From Shiella aurantiaca (lineage in GTDB: Bacteria > Bacteroidota > Bacteroidia > Cytophagales > Cyclobacteriaceae), in NCBI GenBank assembly GCA_030412945.1, contig JAUHJS010000002.1, positions 1 to 64,000 of the forward strand: a stretch of DNA of 64,000 nt, given 5' to 3'. How positions within the stretch are numbered: position 1 is the stretch's first letter; each line of letters begins with the position of its first letter. A program made the position numbers and the translations under genes. The notes beneath the pieces are model-generated. The model was not told where the DNA came from. It searched no databases and worked only from the letters and a program-made list of their open reading frames with translations. Positions 24,390-33,200 of the stretch are shown here, piece after piece.

Positions 24390-25220
24390 ATGAAAACCCT
24401 CCTTGTTCCTACCGATTTTTCTGCCAACTCTTACAATGCCTGCAAACTAGCCCGCACACTGGCGGGCAGCACAGGTGCCGAAATCCACCTATTGCATGTG
24501 GTGTATACCCCAGCCGACTGGGAGCTGATGACCGATGAAATGAAAAGCCACTATCCGGAGTCACAAAAGAAAGTGAGTGATGCCGAGGCCAAGCTCAAAG
24601 AACTAAGCCAAGATGTGCTATTTACTGGAGTGGATATCAAAAGCAGTTTGGCCTACGGGGCACCCATAGATTCCATCAACCGCTACCTCAGTAAGCAAGA
24701 AGTAGATTTAGTAGTGGTTGGTTCGCATGGTTCTGCCTCCAAGGCGGATTTGTTTATTGGCTCGAATACCCAAAAAGTAATGCGCAATACTCACGTGCCT
24801 GTAATAGCCGTAAAAGGGAATTATGAACTACCCGAGGTGAATAAAATCTTGTTTGCTTCTAATTTTGGAGCCGATGCCCATGCGCCATTCCAACGGATAC
24901 GTAAAATTGCACAAGCCCTCAGTGCGGAACTGGAGCTGTTATATGTGAACACGCCCCATGAATTCAAAAACTCGGAAGATATTGAGGCGATTTTAGACGC
25001 CTTCATAGATGCCAACAAAGCCAAAGGAGAGGTAAAAGTAAGCGTTAGAAACAATAAGGATGTGGCGCAAGGCATACTTACCCATTGCCAAAACATCAAA
25101 GCCGATATGGCCGCTTTGGTCACCCACCGAAAGGCTAGTTCGGCACATTACCTAATGGGCGTTACGGAGCATTTGGTGTTTAAAGCTCCCTTCCCGGTGA
25201 TTAGCATTAACGTTTCCTAA
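24390..25220 (+). CDS. Universal stress protein, tandem UspA domains
   Basis: The 276-residue product has two Usp domains (1-145 and 148-276). The first keeps an ATP-binding-like signature, VVGSHGSASKADLFIGS, followed by VPVIAVK. The second lacks the glycine signature (ALVTHRKASS), so only the first may bind nucleotide. It follows the TerB-like gene and ends at a terminator. Confidence 0.9.
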   Translation: MKTLLVPTDFSANSYNACKLARTLAGSTGAEIHLLHVVYTPADWELMTDEMKSHYPESQKKVSDAEAKLKELSQDVLFTGVDIKSSLAYGAPIDSINRYLSKQEVDLVVVGSHGSASKADLFIGSNTQKVMRNTHVPVIAVKGNYELPEVNKILFASNFGADAHAPFQRIRKIAQALSAELELLYVNTPHEFKNSEDIEAILDAFIDANKAKGEVKVSVRNNKDVAQGILTHCQNIKADMAALVTHRKASSAHYLMGVTEHLVFKAPFPVISINVS

Positions 25221-25229
25221 ACTCTTCAA

Positions 25230-25254
25230 AGCCCTGCCCTGCGGGGCTTTTTTA
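25230..25254 (+). terminator. Terminator after the universal stress protein gene
   Basis: AGCCC (25230-25234) pairs with GGGCT (about 25244-25248) around a CCCTGCG loop and is followed by six or seven T. It lies ten bases past the stop. Confidence 0.7.
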
Positions 25255-25287
25255 TAATCGTTGAGAGATTCGATAGAGGCAATTATC

Positions 25288-25320
25288 TTGACTTTCTATG
25301 GATTTTTATCCTATATTTTG
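25288..25320 (+). promoter_or_regulatory. Bacteroidota-type promoter before the secreted hydrolase
   Basis: TTG at 25288-25290 and TATATTTTG at 25312-25320 are separated by 21 bases, close to the Bacteroidota TTG-n19/20-TAnnTTTG arrangement. It lies 24 bases ahead of the chosen ATG at 25345 and overlaps the longer reading frame, which supports the shorter start. Confidence 0.4.
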
Positions 25321-25344
25321 TACTATAGATTCAAAACCCTAGCT

Positions 25345-26268
25345 ATGAAACACCTATTTACCTTCTTTCTGCTGTGTGCTACAAGTACATCCGTATGGGC
25401 ACAAGAATCGCCTGTGTACTTAGAAACCGCCACGGCTACCTTACAAGGTACTTTACTTTTGCCTACAGAAGAGAAGCCTCCATTGGTGATTTTACATTCC
25501 GGCTCAGGCCCTACCGACCGCGATGGCAATAATCCACAAATGAAAAACAATAGCCTTAAGCTCTTGGCCGAAGGCTTACAGCAAAATGGAATAGCCGTAT
25601 TACGCTACGATAAGCGGGGCATTGGAGCCAGCAAAGGCAGCGATAAGGAGGAAGACATACGCTTGAGCGATTTTATCCATGATTTGGAAGGATGGGTAAA
25701 CCAGATGCAAAAAACAGGTCTTTTTTCACGCATCATCTTGCTTGGGCATAGCGAAGGGGCTTTAATCAGTTTGATGGCAGCTCAAACTAGCAATGTACAA
25801 GGCTATATCTCCTTAGCCGGACCGGGAAGAAATGCGGCTGATATTATTTATGAGCAAATACAAGCGCAATCAGCCGAGCTGGCAGCAGCTAGTAAAAATG
25901 ATCTTGACAGCCTCCGCCAAGGATTTACCGTGAGTCAATACAGCCCTTACCTAATGGGCTTATTCCGCCCGAGTGTGCAGCCTTATATCATTTCATGGTT
26001 TGCCCTGAATCCGGAAGAAGAAATTAAGCAATTGACGATTCCGGTACTGATTGTGCAGGGTACACACGACATACAAGTGCCCACAGCCGAAGCCCAGCGA
26101 CTAGCCCAAGCAAAGCCTCAAGCAACATTGGTCTTGCTAGAGGAAATGAATCATGTGCTAAAAAAAGCCCCTTCCGACCGAATGGCCAATGTGCAAACTT
26201 ATAATCAGCCCGAGCTGCCCTTGCATCCGGAGCTTGTATCTACCGTGGTTTCATTTATAAAAAAATAA
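25345..26268 (+). CDS. Secreted alpha/beta hydrolase (dienelactone-hydrolase-like)
   Basis: The 307-residue product starts at ATG 25345, giving the signal peptide MKHLFTFFLLCATSTSVWAQ. The longer frame from 25261 would hide it. The fold shows HSGSGPTDRDGNN (oxyanion region), the nucleophile elbow GHSEG near 138-142, and a C-terminal acidic plus His pair (GTHDIQVP, MNHVLKK). The family includes peptidases and esterases of unknown substrate. It is followed after three bases by a lipoprotein gene. Confidence 0.88.
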   Translation: MKHLFTFFLLCATSTSVWAQESPVYLETATATLQGTLLLPTEEKPPLVILHSGSGPTDRDGNNPQMKNNSLKLLAEGLQQNGIAVLRYDKRGIGASKGSDKEEDIRLSDFIHDLEGWVNQMQKTGLFSRIILLGHSEGALISLMAAQTSNVQGYISLAGPGRNAADIIYEQIQAQSAELAAASKNDLDSLRQGFTVSQYSPYLMGLFRPSVQPYIISWFALNPEEEIKQLTIPVLIVQGTHDIQVPTAEAQRLAQAKPQATLVLLEEMNHVLKKAPSDRMANVQTYNQPELPLHPELVSTVVSFIKK

Positions 26269-26271
26269 GAC

Positions 26272-26895
26272 ATGCATAAAATCGCAATGTTAAGCGGAGC
26301 AATAAGCCTTCTTTTCTCTTGTCAAAACCCTTCTTCAGAGAAATTGACTAGCGAGCAAAAGACTGAAGACAGTGTTGCTCATGTGAATCATGTACCACTT
26401 GCCGCCACCCATGTATATGATACCGTCTCGCGCCTAGAGCATGCCGATGAGGCCCTAGCCGACAAGCTTTTTGGTAGCTTTTATGAAGACCGCGCCACCT
26501 ACTATGTCATCCCTAATCCTGACCGTAAACTTTACGGGCAAGCCGTTGACCGAATGGTGTTATATTATCTGGACAGTGAAATGCTGAAAGTAAAATATTC
26601 CTTGTCGGAAGATATTGTACATCAATTGATACGAGACTATGGCAAGTTTAAAATCAAAGCACTGGACAGCCTTTCACAGTCCCTTCTGGACAAAGGGGAC
26701 TTTTTAGTGCACGGGATACAAGGCAAACAGTTCTCAGACTCTATGATGGCTTACCGAATTACTTGGGAAGTAGGCGATAAGCAATTGGTATACGAGGTCC
26801 ATAAAAGCCAAGAGCCTCCGGTGTATGAGTTTGTAGAAAAAAGCGCCTACTATGATGACTTTCTCTTAGCCGTGAAAATGGGGATAAAACTTTAG
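26272..26895 (+). CDS. Predicted lipoprotein
   Basis: The 207-residue product has a lipobox-like LLFSC with Cys17, so it is probably lipid-anchored after signal peptidase II cleavage. The remainder is soluble and acidic, with no recognised domain. Its start is three bases after the hydrolase stop, suggesting an operon. Confidence 0.8.
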   Translation: MHKIAMLSGAISLLFSCQNPSSEKLTSEQKTEDSVAHVNHVPLAATHVYDTVSRLEHADEALADKLFGSFYEDRATYYVIPNPDRKLYGQAVDRMVLYYLDSEMLKVKYSLSEDIVHQLIRDYGKFKIKALDSLSQSLLDKGDFLVHGIQGKQFSDSMMAYRITWEVGDKQLVYEVHKSQEPPVYEFVEKSAYYDDFLLAVKMGIKL

Positions 26896-26932
26896 TAGAA
26901 GCGAGTGCTTTATTGGCTTACAACACGATTTT

Positions 26933-27289
26933 CTATAGGTTTTGGCCAAAGGTTAACAAGTTATTATCTGGGTCAAGAATTGAAAATTCCTTTTGGCCCC
27001 ACGGCTTTATTTGCAGTTTTCCGTTGGGATGAATGGCAGTATTTCTTTCCTGTAAAGTCCTATATAATTCCTCAATACCCTGCGTTCGGATATATACTTG
27101 CCCGTAATTTACTTGGGGATCGAGCGTTTTAAATTCAAAAAAATGAAGTTGGATCTGGTCTTTTTCCATCATCAGGTAACCATCAAAGTCTGCACTCCCA
27201 AACTCTTTAAACCCCAATTTATTTGTATAAAATTCACGCGTTGCCTGCTTATCGCGCATAGGGAGTTTGGGATGAATAGCGGTGAGCAT
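26933..27289 (-). CDS. VOC-family protein (glyoxalase/bleomycin-resistance-like)
   Basis: The 118-residue product shows the vicinal-oxygen-chelate fold: PMRDKQATREFYTNKLGF near 10-27, LHFFEF near 48-53 and FSILDPDNNLLTFGQ at the C-terminus with a metal-type Asp. The His in QLHFFE and the terminal region could bind metal. The substrate cannot be told from sequence; sequestering proteins and lyases share this fold. Confidence 0.88.
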   Translation of the reverse strand: MLTAIHPKLPMRDKQATREFYTNKLGFKEFGSADFDGYLMMEKDQIQLHFFEFKTLDPQVNYGQVYIRTQGIEELYRTLQERNTAIHPNGKLQIKPWGQKEFSILDPDNNLLTFGQNL

Positions 27290-27430
27290 AAGGAACTATT
27301 TTTAAATTAATTATATATAATCATTTGGCCACGGGCTTAGTGACAAAGTATGCTATTAGTATTGTATCCTGAAAAAAGTCTTATGCTTTCCACAAAAGCA
27401 TCCCTAGCTTTATGTTTTCAAAAAATCAAT

Positions 27431-27964
27431 TTAGTTTTTCCCCATCAGCTGACTGTTATAAGTATCCGAGCCTCCTTTGGGGATAGAAAGGGTTTTCCAG
27501 TTTTCGCCACAGATAAGTTTGGCCAGATAAATCATCTGCCCTACATGGCTGGCGTAATGCGTTAGTTGTCGGTTGATCGCTTCTACTACTGTAAGGCCTT
27601 GGGCACGGATATTAATGGTTTTGCTAAGGTCTTCTTCTTTCAGGCTATTAAGCGTATCGAACACCACCTTCCAGCCGCTTTCCCAGGCGGCCATTACCTC
27701 GGCCTTGCTGCGTTCGTCTTCTTCAAACTCCTCATCGCGCTGGCGCCAGGGTTTTTCGCCATCTTCGGTAAGGAAATTAGTCCAGCGGGAGCGCATATTG
27801 CCGCTCATATGGTGCACAATCACGGCTAGGCTATTACTTTGCTCACCGGGTTGCCAACTCATCATTTCTTCTGGCACTTGATTAATGGCGGAATCGCCCA
27901 TTTTTTTATATTGTTCAAACTGCTGAATACTGCTTTTAAGATATTGTGCGCCTAGGCTTTCCAT
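27431..27964 (-). CDS. DinB-family protein (DUF1572-like)
   Basis: The product has 177 residues starting at ATG 27964; a longer frame to 28195 would overlap the neighbouring gene. It is a four-helix DinB/YfiT-like bundle with metal-type histidines in VIVHHMSGNMRSRW (about 46-60) and HYASHVGQMIY near 138-148. The family includes thiol transferases and metal-dependent enzymes. It follows the GNAT-DinB fusion gene by 11 bases. Confidence 0.87.
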   Translation of the reverse strand: MESLGAQYLKSSIQQFEQYKKMGDSAINQVPEEMMSWQPGEQSNSLAVIVHHMSGNMRSRWTNFLTEDGEKPWRQRDEEFEEDERSKAEVMAAWESGWKVVFDTLNSLKEEDLSKTINIRAQGLTVVEAINRQLTHYASHVGQMIYLAKLICGENWKTLSIPKGGSDTYNSQLMGKN

Positions 27965-27975
27965 AGTGGCTTGAT

Positions 27976-28899
27976 TTAAGGTACAATTTGCGATAAATGA
28001 TGTTGTAAATGGGCTTGGTAGTCTTCTATGAGCGTGCGAAGGGGTACAGGCTGGGCATCGCCAATGGTGCAGGGCACATCCAAAGCCTCGTAGCGGATGT
28101 TTTTTATCACCTCGCAGAGGAAGTAATTGTATTGGCGCCAAAACTCCAAAAGCTGCTCCGTTGGCAAGTGGAAATAATTGTGGGTGCTTACCCAAAAATC
28201 TTGATTGTATGCAGGATAGTGTAATGCATTACCCGCCTGAGCAAAAATAAAGCGCTGGTGATTATTGGCGGCACTATCTATTAGGTGGCCTATGATTTCA
28301 ATAGGGCTCCATTTGCGGAATTCTTTTTTGGAATGCCAAGCGATGCCCAATCGTATGGTTTTATTCAAAAACACATCTACGGTTCGATGAAGTTGTTGGG
28401 CTTGCTCTTGCAGGTAGCGATGGCGGGCAAAGTCAATCTCCATTTTGATATTACAGCGTGCATACACCCCATCTATCTGCCTACTTTCTTGGAAGCCCAG
28501 CTTGCGGTACATGTTTACGGCTGCATTCAAATTGGTTTGTGAATATAATATCACCTTTTGCGCCTTCATCTCCTGCGCCTTCTCCAAAATCCCTTCACCC
28601 AGTGCCTGCCCAAACTTACGGCCTTGCCAGCGATCGGCCACAGCCATTTTGGTCATCTCAAAAATCCCCTCCTCCAATTTCTTTAAAGCCACCACGCCAA
28701 CAGGCTGGTTTTCCAGCTCTGCCACCAGTATGGCGCCACCGGGCTTAAGGATATGCTCATCGGGGTTTTCCAACACCTGAACATCAATGGGTTCCAGCTT
28801 GAAATATTTCTCAATCCAGTCTTTATTAAAGCGCTCAAAATAAGGCTGATGCTGGGGCTGGTAATTGACCAATTTTAAGTGATGATGGAGAGCTTTCAT
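27976..28899 (-). CDS. GNAT acetyltransferase fused to a DinB-like domain
   Basis: The 307-residue chain has a GNAT domain (about 8-155). Its acetyl-CoA loop is DRWQGRKFGQALGEGIL, and NLNAAVNMYRKLGF marks the C-terminal half. A DinB_2 bundle (about 160-307) follows, with IIGHLIDSAANNHQRF and LQHHLSQIV carrying metal-type histidines. The fusion joins an acyltransferase to a DinB fold; a stand-alone DinB gene lies just downstream. No substrate is evident. Confidence 0.87.
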   Translation of the reverse strand: MKALHHHLKLVNYQPQHQPYFERFNKDWIEKYFKLEPIDVQVLENPDEHILKPGGAILVAELENQPVGVVALKKLEEGIFEMTKMAVADRWQGRKFGQALGEGILEKAQEMKAQKVILYSQTNLNAAVNMYRKLGFQESRQIDGVYARCNIKMEIDFARHRYLQEQAQQLHRTVDVFLNKTIRLGIAWHSKKEFRKWSPIEIIGHLIDSAANNHQRFIFAQAGNALHYPAYNQDFWVSTHNYFHLPTEQLLEFWRQYNYFLCEVIKNIRYEALDVPCTIGDAQPVPLRTLIEDYQAHLQHHLSQIVP

Positions 28900-28989
28900 A
28901 CATATTCGTTTTGTATTTTTCTATTCCTAAACCACAGGTAAAGGCTTGTTTCACCAATCAAATTAACTACTCCCTTCCAAAAGCCAGCT

Positions 28990-29460
28990 TTAATTTAAAC
29001 CCTTATCCTCTTGGGCTTTTCTTAGCATTTCCAGCTCAAGTTCTGCACTTATTCTGAAATTGGTTTCTTTGATTTTCTCTAAAACAGGTTTGACCGATTT
29101 TATTGTTCCGCTAAGCTTTGCCTGAACAATTATTCCCAGAGTTCCGGTTATTTGAATACCCAGTTGTTCCGCATACTTTCTCCCCTTAAAGTCATCTATT
29201 ATCAGAAGGCAATCAGGATGTTCAATAGCATAAGCTATGGCACTAGCTTCTCCTTTATCAAGTGAGGCTTCCAATATTTTTTGATACGTTTTATTACTCG
29301 TGGCCTCAATTTTTACCCAATTAGGGAGTTTTTCTTTAAACTCCTCAGCAATCTCAGGCGTGACGGTTATCTGACGGAAGAGTTTGTGCAAAAGCTCCAA
29401 CTCACCAATTCTATCCATTAGAATCAGGCAACTTGTATCAGATAGAATAATCTTTTGCAT
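28990..29460 (-). CDS. DUF3368 PIN-like toxin
   Basis: The 156-residue product resembles VapC-like PIN nucleases of DUF3368. SDTSCLILMDRIGELELL with Asp8 at the start, a central KGEASAIAYA with the conserved Glu, and IIDDFKGRKYAEQLGI with an acidic pair give the catalytic acidic residues. It overlaps the UPF0175 antitoxin gene by 23 bases, the classic antitoxin-then-toxin order. The predicted action is RNA cleavage. Confidence 0.88.
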   Translation of the reverse strand: MQKIILSDTSCLILMDRIGELELLHKLFRQITVTPEIAEEFKEKLPNWVKIEATSNKTYQKILEASLDKGEASAIAYAIEHPDCLLIIDDFKGRKYAEQLGIQITGTLGIIVQAKLSGTIKSVKPVLEKIKETNFRISAELELEMLRKAQEDKGLN

Positions 29461-29680
29461 TCGCTACATCTCTGTCAAGGTCGGAAGAAGGATAATTGAA
29501 CACAGAAACCTCATACGAATCCAATAGCTCTAAAAAAGCTCCTTTTGACAAGCCCACGAGTTCTGCTGCCTGCCCCACAGAAAGTTTTCCTTTCTCGTAA
29601 AGTTTAGAAGCAATCATCATCAAGGCTTCTTTATCATCAAAATCCACCGTATCCGGAATGTTAATGGTTATGGTTCTCAT
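29438..29680 (-). CDS. UPF0175-family antitoxin
   Basis: The 80-residue product starts at ATG 29680. MRTITINIPDTVDF is the UPF0175 N-terminus and KGKLSVGQAAELVGLSKGAF is its helix-turn-helix. It precedes and overlaps the DUF3368 gene and should neutralise it and bind the shared promoter. Confidence 0.9.
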   Translation of the reverse strand: MRTITINIPDTVDFDDKEALMMIASKLYEKGKLSVGQAAELVGLSKGAFLELLDSYEVSVFNYPSSDLDRDVANAKDYSI

Positions 29681-29696
29681 ATACACAATTTACGGT

Positions 29697-30653
29697 TTAT
29701 TTATGGCTTTCTTCATGCTTACCCACCAAAACTGTTACCAATTTCACTTTCTCTTCATTTCGGGCATTTTTTCGGTGGCCAAAATTGGTGATATAAATCC
29801 CCGCAAGGGTAACACCGATAGCCGCAAATGTCTGGCCGGTAAGGGTTTCGTTCAGCACCCATGCGCCCAACAGAATCGCTACGAGCGGATTCACATAGGC
29901 ATATAAAGATACTAAAGAAACGGGTAACTTGCTCAGGGCGTAGGCATAACAGCTCATCGCGATTATCGACCCAAACACAATAAGGTAAACAAGCGCATAA
30001 AGGGCTTCTGAGGTAAAGGCAAAAGAGGCTTGCTCTCCACTCAGCGGACTCATAATATATAGCCCTATGCTCCCGAAAATCATTTGTACCGAAGCATTCA
30101 TAAAAGGCCCGTTGCCTCCGGCAATTTTTTTGGAAAGAATACTGCCTCCTGCCCAAGAAATGGCAGCCAAAAAGGTAAACAAAATTCCCCAGCGATACGC
30201 AGGCTGGGCAAATTCGGAAAGGTTCTCAGAAAACACCATAAAAATGCCCAACATCCCGATAAGTATGCCGACCAGTATTTGCCAATTGAGGCGTTCGGAA
30301 GAAGAGATACTCACATTTATCACTACCACCCACACGGGCATAAGGCTACAGATGAGAGCCGCCAAGCCGCTGCTTACGTACATCTCGCCCCAGGCAACTA
30401 GCCCGTTACCCAGACTGATCATCAAGAAGCCCGCTAAGGCTTGCTGTCCCCAATATCTTCCCTTGGGCAGTTCTACTTTTTTAATAAATACTAAATAGGA
30501 AAACAAAAGCACTCCGGCTATACTTTGACGTACCGCAGAAAAGAAAAAAGGAGGGCTGGTTTCTACCGCCACGCGTAGGGCTAGATAGGTAGTACCCCAG
30601 ATGAGGCATATCGCCCCTATGGCCATATAGGCCCAGAAAAGTTGTTTTTTCAT
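29697..30653 (-). CDS. EamA/DMT-family transporter
   Basis: The 318-residue protein has ten hydrophobic segments in two EamA repeats (about 6-138 and 155-290), including LIWGTTYLALRVAV near the start. DMT exporters move amino acids, nucleosides or drugs. The start at 30653 is four bases after the racemase gene on the same strand, so they form an operon, perhaps handling an amino acid. Confidence 0.92.
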   Translation of the reverse strand: MKKQLFWAYMAIGAICLIWGTTYLALRVAVETSPPFFFSAVRQSIAGVLLFSYLVFIKKVELPKGRYWGQQALAGFLMISLGNGLVAWGEMYVSSGLAALICSLMPVWVVVINVSISSSERLNWQILVGILIGMLGIFMVFSENLSEFAQPAYRWGILFTFLAAISWAGGSILSKKIAGGNGPFMNASVQMIFGSIGLYIMSPLSGEQASFAFTSEALYALVYLIVFGSIIAMSCYAYALSKLPVSLVSLYAYVNPLVAILLGAWVLNETLTGQTFAAIGVTLAGIYITNFGHRKNARNEEKVKLVTVLVGKHEESHK

Positions 30654-30657
30654 TGTT

Positions 30658-31353
30658 TTACGCTAAAGAAAGGGCCTTTTTCACCGCGCCCGTGGCATGT
30701 ATATAGGTGGTATCAAATACCGGAATGGGACTGTGCTCCGGCTTGATGAGCAGAGGAATTTCTGTACAACCCAGTATCACGCCTTGCGCGCCTTTTTGTT
30801 CCAGCTGAGCAATCACTTGTTGGTACACTACTCGCGACTCTTCTTTGATTTGACCTTTTACCAATTCATTATAAATAATGTCATTCACTAGCGCCATCTC
30901 TTCTTCAGCTGGAACGAGGACAGAAATTCCAGCTTTACGTAAGTGTAGTTTATAAAAATCTTCCTTCATGGTGAAGCGTGTACCGAGCAAGCCCACGGTG
31001 TGCAAGCCTTGTTCCTGAATGGCCAAAGCAGTAGCTTCGGCAATATGATAGATGGGGATTTGAATCTGCCCCTGCACTTCTTCGCTCATTTTGTGCAGGG
31101 TATTGGAGCAGATAAGCAAAAGTTCGGCACCGCCCTTTTCGAGGAGTTGAGCCTTTTCTATCAGCCGCTGTGCTAGCTCCGGCCAGCGGTCTTCGTATTG
31201 CAGGGTACGGACCTCTTCGAAATCAAAGCTATCGAGCAGGCAATCGCAAGAATGCGCCTTGCCGAGCAAGGCTTGGGTAGTTTGGTTGATAATGCGGTAG
31301 TATTCTACGGACGATTCCCAGCTTACACCGCCAATGAGGCCAATGCGTTTCAT
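30658..31353 (-). CDS. Aspartate/glutamate racemase family protein
   Basis: The 231-residue product carries both catalytic cysteines: Cys82 in LLICSNTLHK and Cys196 in VILGCTEIP. The start MKRIGLIGGVSWESSVEYY is that of the YgeA/aspartate racemase group. It is likely cofactor-independent. It is co-transcribed with a downstream EamA exporter. Confidence 0.92.
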   Translation of the reverse strand: MKRIGLIGGVSWESSVEYYRIINQTTQALLGKAHSCDCLLDSFDFEEVRTLQYEDRWPELAQRLIEKAQLLEKGGAELLLICSNTLHKMSEEVQGQIQIPIYHIAEATALAIQEQGLHTVGLLGTRFTMKEDFYKLHLRKAGISVLVPAEEEMALVNDIIYNELVKGQIKEESRVVYQQVIAQLEQKGAQGVILGCTEIPLLIKPEHSPIPVFDTTYIHATGAVKKALSLA

Positions 31354-31486
31354 ATAGTAGGATTTATCCTGAGCTATTCGTCAGGAGCCATGGCGAAAAG
31401 GGCAGGTGTTGGCAGGAAATTTACAGGATTTTTTGAATCAGTGATTCACCATTGAAATAATAAATATATAGGTAATACAACCCCAA

Positions 31487-32329
31487 CTACTCGGCTATTA
31501 CCCGAAATGAGAATACGGGCAAATCAACGGCATTGGCTAGGTCTTCCGTAATACTTCCCTTAAACAAATGTGCCCAGCCCGTACGCCCGTGAGTGGCCAG
31601 TGCAATGAGGGAGGCCTTTTCTGCCAAGGCAAAATCTACAATCCCTTCCTCTATACTGTAATCGTTGTACACACTTACCGAATAATTGGTCATGAGTTGC
31701 TTCAAGGCCAAACGATGGAGCTGATCGAGGACCTCGCGGCTTTTTTGGAAAGTGGAAGGCGTATTTACCCATACCAGTGACAGGTGAGCTTGAAACACAT
31801 GTTGTACAAACTTGATTTGTAGCAGGTATTCTTCTGTAAGGCTATGAAAATCTACCGCTACGGCAATTTTTTGTAAATCGGCCAGAGCAATGGGAGATTT
31901 TATCGCCAATACCGGGCTTTGCGCCAAGCGGATGACTTTTTCGGTAGTAGAGCCTGGGTATAGTGCTTTGAGGCCTTGCGCCCCTTGTGTGCCCATAATA
32001 ATCCATGCATTTTTTACCTCACTGAGGGGATGGATGAGTTGGTCGTACATAGAACCCACCTCTACCCGATAGCTTATGCGCAAACTGGGATAGCGAAGAA
32101 CAAGCGTTTTAAACCGCGCTTCGGTCTGTTCTTGCAATTGGCTGTAATAGCTTTCCCACAGGCTGAGGTTCATGGCTCCGGCTTCACCCACCATTGCGAG
32201 AGAGGCCATATCTTCTATTACATGCCACAGTTCGAGCGGCACATGCTGGGTTTGTGCAATTTCGGCTGCCAGGCCAAGGGCATTTTCAGCGGTTTCCGAA
32301 AAATCAAAAGGAACAATAATCTTTTCCAT
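31487..32329 (-). CDS. Universal stress protein, tandem UspA domains
   Basis: The 280-residue product has two Usp domains. Both keep a glycine signature (IIMGTQGAQGLKALYPGST, about 111-129; ALATHGRTGWAHLFKGS, about 243-259), unlike the other Usp in this window, which has one. It is monocistronic and divergent from the DUF3267 gene. Confidence 0.9.
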   Translation of the reverse strand: MEKIIVPFDFSETAENALGLAAEIAQTQHVPLELWHVIEDMASLAMVGEAGAMNLSLWESYYSQLQEQTEARFKTLVLRYPSLRISYRVEVGSMYDQLIHPLSEVKNAWIIMGTQGAQGLKALYPGSTTEKVIRLAQSPVLAIKSPIALADLQKIAVAVDFHSLTEEYLLQIKFVQHVFQAHLSLVWVNTPSTFQKSREVLDQLHRLALKQLMTNYSVSVYNDYSIEEGIVDFALAEKASLIALATHGRTGWAHLFKGSITEDLANAVDLPVFSFRVIAE

Positions 32330-32454
32330 GGTGTGAGATTTTCTTAAAGATACCCATATAGATGCACTTATGGGCTAAGATGGGTAAGGGGATTTTGTGA
32401 TATTGATCAGGGAAATTCGAGCCAGAGTATAACCATACTACCAAAGATGCGTTC

Positions 32455-32485
32455 TTGAAAGGCAACAATCCTCCCTTTCATTTTG
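32455..32485 (+). promoter_or_regulatory. Bacteroidota-type promoter before the DUF3267 gene
   Basis: TTG at 32455-32457 and TCATTTTG at 32478-32485 are 20 bases apart. The -7 element differs from TAnnTTTG at one position. The ATG lies 28 bases downstream. Confidence 0.35.
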
Positions 32486-32513
32486 TAGGTTTTTATACGC
32501 CACCGTTTGCCCT

Positions 32514-33146
32514 ATGAAAATCACCGTAGCAGCCTTAGAGAAAAAAGGATTTACACTTGTGCAGAAGCTTCCGCATCAGGATTTAATTCCTTTTGTGAAG
32601 ATGTACATCGGTAAGAAAAATCCCTATACACGCTTCTATTATGGATTTACTTTGGTAGGTCTTATCGCTTTGGCCGCTTGGATAGGCTTCATTGCCGCCA
32701 AAGACTTTCTTTCCGCTTCGGATATCTTTCAGCATCTTTCTTTTGGGCTTGCCATTCCCCTGGCTTTATTACCCTTACACGAAGGTCTTCATGGCTTTGC
32801 CTATAAGCGAGTGGGCGCTCCGCGGGTGGCTTACAAAGCCAATTGGAAGCAGTTTTATTTCATGGCCGTGGCCGATCAGTTTGTGGTCAATCGGAGGGAG
32901 CTGAATTTTGTAGCAGTGCTGCCCTTTGCCGTAATTAGCTTTGCGTGTTTGCTCGGTCTATTTTTTGTGCCCATTGCTTGGCAAATCACCTTACTCAGCA
33001 GCATGGTGCTGCATGCAGGTATGTGCGGAGGCGATTTCAGCATCATGAGTTACTTTTATGAGCATAAGCATGAGGAGGTAGTCACCTACGATGATGTGCC
33101 CAATGGCATTTCTTACTTCTATCATCGCCCCATCAATTTTACCTAA
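32514..33146 (+). CDS. DUF3267 membrane protein, putative zincin
   Basis: The 210-residue product has about four hydrophobic segments and an HExxH-like LPLHEGLHGFAYK near 85-97. This is the signature on which DUF3267 is suspected to be a membrane metalloprotease. The glutamate and both histidines are intact. No partner or substrate is evident. Confidence 0.82.
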   Translation: MKITVAALEKKGFTLVQKLPHQDLIPFVKMYIGKKNPYTRFYYGFTLVGLIALAAWIGFIAAKDFLSASDIFQHLSFGLAIPLALLPLHEGLHGFAYKRVGAPRVAYKANWKQFYFMAVADQFVVNRRELNFVAVLPFAVISFACLLGLFFVPIAWQITLLSSMVLHAGMCGGDFSIMSYFYEHKHEEVVTYDDVPNGISYFYHRPINFT

Positions 33147-33200
33147 GGCCATGCGCCTAAGCAAATAATTGTGTAAACTAGCCGAAAATCCGTTTTAGGC

